DNA from: JBCBSK01 sp039819185
Lineage (GTDB): Bacteria; Pseudomonadota; Alphaproteobacteria; Rhizobiales; Tepidamorphaceae
DNA: 9,039 nt
Direction of reading: 5' to 3'
NCBI GenBank assembly: GCA_039819185.1
Contig: JBCBSK010000150.1
Coordinates: 1-9,039 of the forward strand
Shown here: piece after piece, positions 5,832-9,039 of the stretch
Numbering within the stretch: the first letter of the stretch is position 1
Layout of the letters: each line of letters starts with the position of its first letter
Translations under genes and position numbers: made by a program
The notes under the pieces: generated by a model
What the model was told of the DNA's origin: nothing
Seen by the model: only the letters and a program-made list of their open reading frames with translations
The model's database searches: none

Positions 5832-7778
5832 ATGGACGCCGCCACGCCGCAGAATCGACCAGAGACACCGCTTCTCGATACGGTGCTCACGCCGGAGGAT
5901 CTGCGCAAGCTGCCGGAAAGCCAGATGCGTCAGCTTGCCGACGAGTTGCGCGCCGAGGTGATCGACACGGTCTCGGTGACGGGAGGCCATCTCGGCGCCG
6001 GTCTTGGCGTGGTCGAGCTGACGGCTGCGATCCACTATGTCTTCAACACGCCCGATGACGTCCTGATCTGGGACGTCGGCCATCAGTGCTACCCGCATAA
6101 GGTGCTGACCGGACGGCGTGACCGCATCAGGACACTGCGCCAGGGCGGCGGGCTGTCCGGCTTCACCAAGCGTTCGGAGAGCGAGTACGACCCCTTTGGC
6201 GCTGCGCATTCCTCGACGTCGCTGTCCTCCGGTCTCGGCTTCGCTGTGGCCAGCCGGCTCGCCGGCGAGGAGCGCAATGTGATTGCCGTGATCGGTGATG
6301 GCGCGATGAGTGCCGGCATGGCCTATGAGGCGATGAACAATGCCGGTGCGCTGGGCGAAAAGCTGATCGTCATCCTCAACGACAATGAGATGTCGATCGC
6401 GCCGCCTGTTGGCGCAATGAGCGCTTATCTGGCGCGTCTCGTCTCCGGCAAGACCTATCTATCGATCCGTGACATGGGCAAGCAGATGACCGCACGTCTG
6501 CCCAAGGCGATGGATCGGGCAATCACCCGCACGATCGAACATGCCCGGACCTACTTCACCGGTGGTACCATGTTCGAGGAGCTCGGCTTTTACTATGTCG
6601 GGCTCATCGACGGCCACAACATGGACCATCTTCTGCCGGTCCTGAAAAATGTCCGCGACGCCAAGGACGGGCCGATCCTGCTTCATGTCGTAACCCAGAA
6701 GGGCAAGGGTTACGCGCCGGCGGAGGCCTCAGCCGACAAGTATCACGGCGTTGCGAAGTTCAATGTCGTCACCGGTGAGCAAAGCAAAGGCAAGCCGAAC
6801 GCGCCGGCCTACACAAAGGTGTTCGGTCAAAGCCTGATCAAGGAAGCCGACAAGGACGATCGGATCGTCGCCATTACCGCCGCCATGCCGTCCGGCACCG
6901 GTGTCGACCTCTTCCAGAAGGCCCATCCCGACCGGGCGTTCGATGTCGGCATCGCCGAGCAGCACGGGGTGACGTTTGCGGCCGGGCTCGCGGCTGGCGG
7001 CTACAAACCGTTCTGCGCGATCTACTCGACCTTTCTGCAGCGCGGCTACGATCAGGTCGTGCACGACGTGGCGATCCAGTCGCTGCCGGTCCGCTTCGCG
7101 ATCGACCGTGCGGGGCTTGTTGGTGCCGATGGGGCGACCCATGCCGGCGCCTTTGACATTACCTATCTGTCGTGCCTTCCGGGCTTTGTTGTCATGGCGG
7201 CGGGTGACGAAGCTGATCTCGTGCATATGGTGGCGACGGCGGTACAGATCGACGACCGGCCCTCGGCGTTCCGCTATCCGCGCGGCGAAGGGATCGGCGT
7301 TGAGCTGCCCGACGAAGGCGTGCCGCTTGAGATCGGCAAGGGCCGTGTCTTGCGCGAAGGCACGACGGTGGCGATCCTGTCCTTCGGCGACCGGCTCAAG
7401 GATAGCCTCGATGCTGCGACCGAGCTTGCCGGCTATGGCCTGTCAACCACGGTGGCTGATGCGCGCTTCGCCAAGCCGCTCGACCGTGATCTTCTGCGCC
7501 GGCTTGCTGCCGAGCATGAAGTTCTGATCACCGTCGAAGCAGGCGCGATCGGTGGTTTCGGCAGCCATGTCATGCAGGCACTCGCTGAGGACGGCGCGCT
7601 CGACAAGGGCACAGTGAAGGTGCGCTCGGTTGTCCTGGCGGACCAGTTCATCGATCAGGATTCACCGAAGGCCATGAACGCGCTTGCCGGAATCGACACG
7701 GCGAGCATCGTCGCCAAGGTGTTCGAAGCATTTGGCCGCGAGCCTGATGCTGTCGCTCAGGGCAAACATCGGGCATGA
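5832..7778 (+). CDS. dxs: 1-deoxy-D-xylulose-5-phosphate synthase
   Basis: Thiamine-diphosphate enzyme joining pyruvate and glyceraldehyde 3-phosphate, with CO2 loss, into 1-deoxy-D-xylulose 5-phosphate. This is the first committed step of the MEP isoprenoid pathway and also feeds thiamine and pyridoxal synthesis. It has 648 residues, slightly longer than E. coli DXS (620). Key sites are present: His53 in GGHLGAGLGV and His84 in VGHQCYPHK; the ThDP/Mg motif GDGAMSAG (155-162) to Asn183 in NDNEMS; catalytic Glu376 in GIAEQHGVTFAAG; Arg404 in FLQRGYDQ; and Asp433 and His437 in GADGATHAGAFD, which bind substrate phosphate or carboxylate. The full set separates it from transketolase and acetoin dehydrogenase relatives. 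The start at ATG 5832 has TAAGGA seven bases upstream. In many related genomes dxs follows xseB directly; here the secreted protein and pirin lie between, and a cyclase follows. Confidence 0.98.
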   Translation: MDAATPQNRPETPLLDTVLTPEDLRKLPESQMRQLADELRAEVIDTVSVTGGHLGAGLGVVELTAAIHYVFNTPDDVLIWDVGHQCYPHKVLTGRRDRIRTLRQGGGLSGFTKRSESEYDPFGAAHSSTSLSSGLGFAVASRLAGEERNVIAVIGDGAMSAGMAYEAMNNAGALGEKLIVILNDNEMSIAPPVGAMSAYLARLVSGKTYLSIRDMGKQMTARLPKAMDRAITRTIEHARTYFTGGTMFEELGFYYVGLIDGHNMDHLLPVLKNVRDAKDGPILLHVVTQKGKGYAPAEASADKYHGVAKFNVVTGEQSKGKPNAPAYTKVFGQSLIKEADKDDRIVAITAAMPSGTGVDLFQKAHPDRAFDVGIAEQHGVTFAAGLAAGGYKPFCAIYSTFLQRGYDQVVHDVAIQSLPVRFAIDRAGLVGADGATHAGAFDITYLSCLPGFVVMAAGDEADLVHMVATAVQIDDRPSAFRYPRGEGIGVELPDEGVPLEIGKGRVLREGTTVAILSFGDRLKDSLDAATELAGYGLSTTVADARFAKPLDRDLLRRLAAEHEVLITVEAGAIGGFGSHVMQALAEDGALDKGTVKVRSVVLADQFIDQDSPKAMNALAGIDTASIVAKVFEAFGREPDAVAQGKHRA

Positions 7779-7784
7779 CCTGAT

Positions 7785-7796
7785 CAACGCGCGTTG
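7785..7796. repeat. Perfect 12-bp palindrome between dxs and the cyclase gene
   Basis: CAACGCGCGTTG is an exact palindrome starting six bases after the dxs stop, 41 bases before the cyclase start. It could be an operator-like half-site pair or the base of a short hairpin, or chance in GC-rich DNA. No T-run follows it. Confidence 0.35.
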
Positions 7797-7837
7797 CGTC
7801 GTGGTCCGGAGCGGTGTTTGCGCGCGTAAGGCATACT

Positions 7838-9039
7838 ATGTCTGAAGCAGGTGCTGAAAACCGCTCGGTCGAGGACGATCTCAGAGAGGCTGAACGCGAC
7901 GGCCTTTTGCTGACCTTGCGCTGGCGGCGCTATGCGCTGTCGGTGCTGCTTGTGTTCATTGCCTTTGGTGCCGTGCAATCTGGCAATCCCATCGGCCTGG
8001 CGATCGCAGCGACCGCATTGGCCCTCGGCATTGCCCATGAGGCTCTGATCCGGAGCGCGTGGGAGCGCTGGTGGCAGCGTTATGTCTTTGCGGTCATTGA
8101 TGTTTGCATCATCACAAGCGTGCTTGCCTTCGTCCCGGTGACATCCGCTGGTGAAGTGCCGCAGATACTTGCCTTCCGAAATCTCGGACCGCTCTATCTT
8201 GTGCCGCTGATTCTGTCGGCGCTGTCGCTGTCGCCGAAACTTGTCCTGTGGACCGGCGGTATAACGGTTCTCGGCCTTTGGGCGGCGTTCGGCTGGATCG
8301 TGTCCGGCATGGAGCGCGCCGTATCCTGGGGAGATCTGCCGCGCGATGCCACAGCCGAGGCCTATCTTGACCTGGTGCTCGATCCCGATTTCATCGCCCT
8401 CGGCAACCGAACCGGCGAGACGCTCATGATTGTTCTTGCCAGTTGCGTGATCGCGCTGGCGACCCACCGCGCGCGGAGGGTGGTACGCGCGCGCTCCGAG
8501 GCGCAGGCCGAGCGGATGCGGGTTGCCCGGCTGTTTGGTCGTTACGTTCCGACCGAAGTCGCGCGCAAGGTTCTTGCCAACGAGGACGCCCTTAAGCCGC
8601 AAACCCGGCATGGCACGGTGCTCTATCTCGACATCGCTGAGTTCACCACACTGTCGGAGCAGGTCGAGCCCGTGACGCTGATCGATATCTTGAACGCGGC
8701 GTTCGAGCGGATTGGCCAGATTGTGTCCGCCCGTGACGGCGTTGTCGTGGGCTATGCAGGGGATGCGGTGCTGGCGGCGTTCAACGCGCCTTTGCCAAAT
8801 GCCGATCATGCGGGCTCCGCCGTTGTAGCGGCGGCCGAGATCGCTGACACGGTCATGCGTGAACGTTTCTCGGATCGGGTTTTAAAGGTTCGCATCGGTA
8901 TTGCGACCGGTTATCTGTCAGCAGGATCAATCGGCGCCAGCGATCGTCAGGCTTACACGATCTACGGTGACACCGTTAACTGCGCCCAGCGCTTGGAAGC
9001 AGCCAACAAGTCCCATGGTAGCGTGATCATGATCGACGC
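7838..9039 (+). CDS. Membrane-bound class III adenylate/guanylate cyclase (3' end outside window)
   Basis: Nucleotide cyclase making cAMP (or cGMP) from ATP (or GTP). The frame is open from ATG 7838 to the window end; 400 residues are visible. A ~30-residue cytoplasmic N-terminus is followed by six predicted transmembrane helices (about 31-46, 51-70, 81-101, 116-130, 136-155, 195-210), a charged linker helix (211-230), the RLFGRYVPTEVA segment (231-242) that usually precedes the catalytic domain, and a class III cyclase domain from ~258. Metal-binding Asp265 (YLDIAEFT) and Asp309 (YAGDAVLAAF) are present, as are Asp378 (base selection), Asn381 and Arg385 (transition state) in YGDTVNCAQRLE. 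The usual substrate-selecting Lys, four residues before Asp309, is Gly305. AAGG (7828-7831) lies six bases before the ATG. It is likely a homodimer with a membrane sensor. The 341-residue minus-strand frame here is a shadow. Only the last part of the domain is missing. Confidence 0.9.
   Translation, partial: MSEAGAENRSVEDDLREAERDGLLLTLRWRRYALSVLLVFIAFGAVQSGNPIGLAIAATALALGIAHEALIRSAWERWWQRYVFAVIDVCIITSVLAFVPVTSAGEVPQILAFRNLGPLYLVPLILSALSLSPKLVLWTGGITVLGLWAAFGWIVSGMERAVSWGDLPRDATAEAYLDLVLDPDFIALGNRTGETLMIVLASCVIALATHRARRVVRARSEAQAERMRVARLFGRYVPTEVARKVLANEDALKPQTRHGTVLYLDIAEFTTLSEQVEPVTLIDILNAAFERIGQIVSARDGVVVGYAGDAVLAAFNAPLPNADHAGSAVVAAAEIADTVMRERFSDRVLKVRIGIATGYLSAGSIGASDRQAYTIYGDTVNCAQRLEAANKSHGSVIMID

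Noticed and set aside
7779..7837. Intrinsic terminator after dxs
   Set aside because: The 12-bp palindrome there is not followed by a T-run, and the cyclase Shine-Dalgarno begins shortly after.
7784..8809. 341-residue minus-strand open frame downstream of dxs
   Set aside because: Antisense to the membrane cyclase. The plus strand has an uninterrupted 400-codon frame with six hydrophobic segments and cyclase motifs; the minus-strand product is Arg/His/Gln-rich with no motif.

Overview
The window looks like chromosomal DNA from a GC-rich alphaproteobacterium. The evidence is the gene style (fatty-acid oxidation genes, an HSDL2-type dehydrogenase, a long canonical DXS) and a histone-deacetylase-like gene / xseB / dxs neighbourhood that I remember as common in Hyphomicrobiales-type genomes. 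Genus cannot be fixed from this alone. I see no tRNA, rRNA, CRISPR array, insertion sequence, prophage gene or obvious compositional break.

Left part (1-1301): the 3' end of an acyl-CoA dehydrogenase overlaps by ATGA with a crotonase-fold gene. That crotonase has lost both hydratase glutamates but has a glutamate where ECI2-type enoyl-CoA isomerases carry theirs, so the pair probably belongs to fatty-acid beta-oxidation, including unsaturated chains. Next, on the minus strand (1331-2107), is a YoaP-type protein: a GNAT acetyltransferase fused to a small thioredoxin-like domain. It is convergent with the crotonase gene and divergent from the following gene.

Middle part (2172-5643, all plus strand): an HSDL2-like short-chain dehydrogenase, a class II histone-deacetylase-like amidohydrolase, xseB (exonuclease VII small subunit), a small unrecognised secreted protein with four cysteines, and a pirin. 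Gaps are mostly under 65 bases, so several of these may be co-transcribed.

Right part (5832-9039): a complete dxs, the entry enzyme of the MEP isoprenoid pathway, then a membrane class III nucleotide cyclase with six predicted transmembrane helices that runs off the end of the window. The cyclase has glycine at the usual substrate-selecting lysine position.

Overall this is a fairly ordinary housekeeping and lipid-metabolism region. I did not find a new multi-gene system. The items most worth a second look are the cyclase active site, the isomerase-type active site of the crotonase, the GNAT-YoaP fusion and the orphan secreted protein. Two genes (the SDR and xseB) appear to start at TTG codons behind a GAGGA ribosome-binding site.
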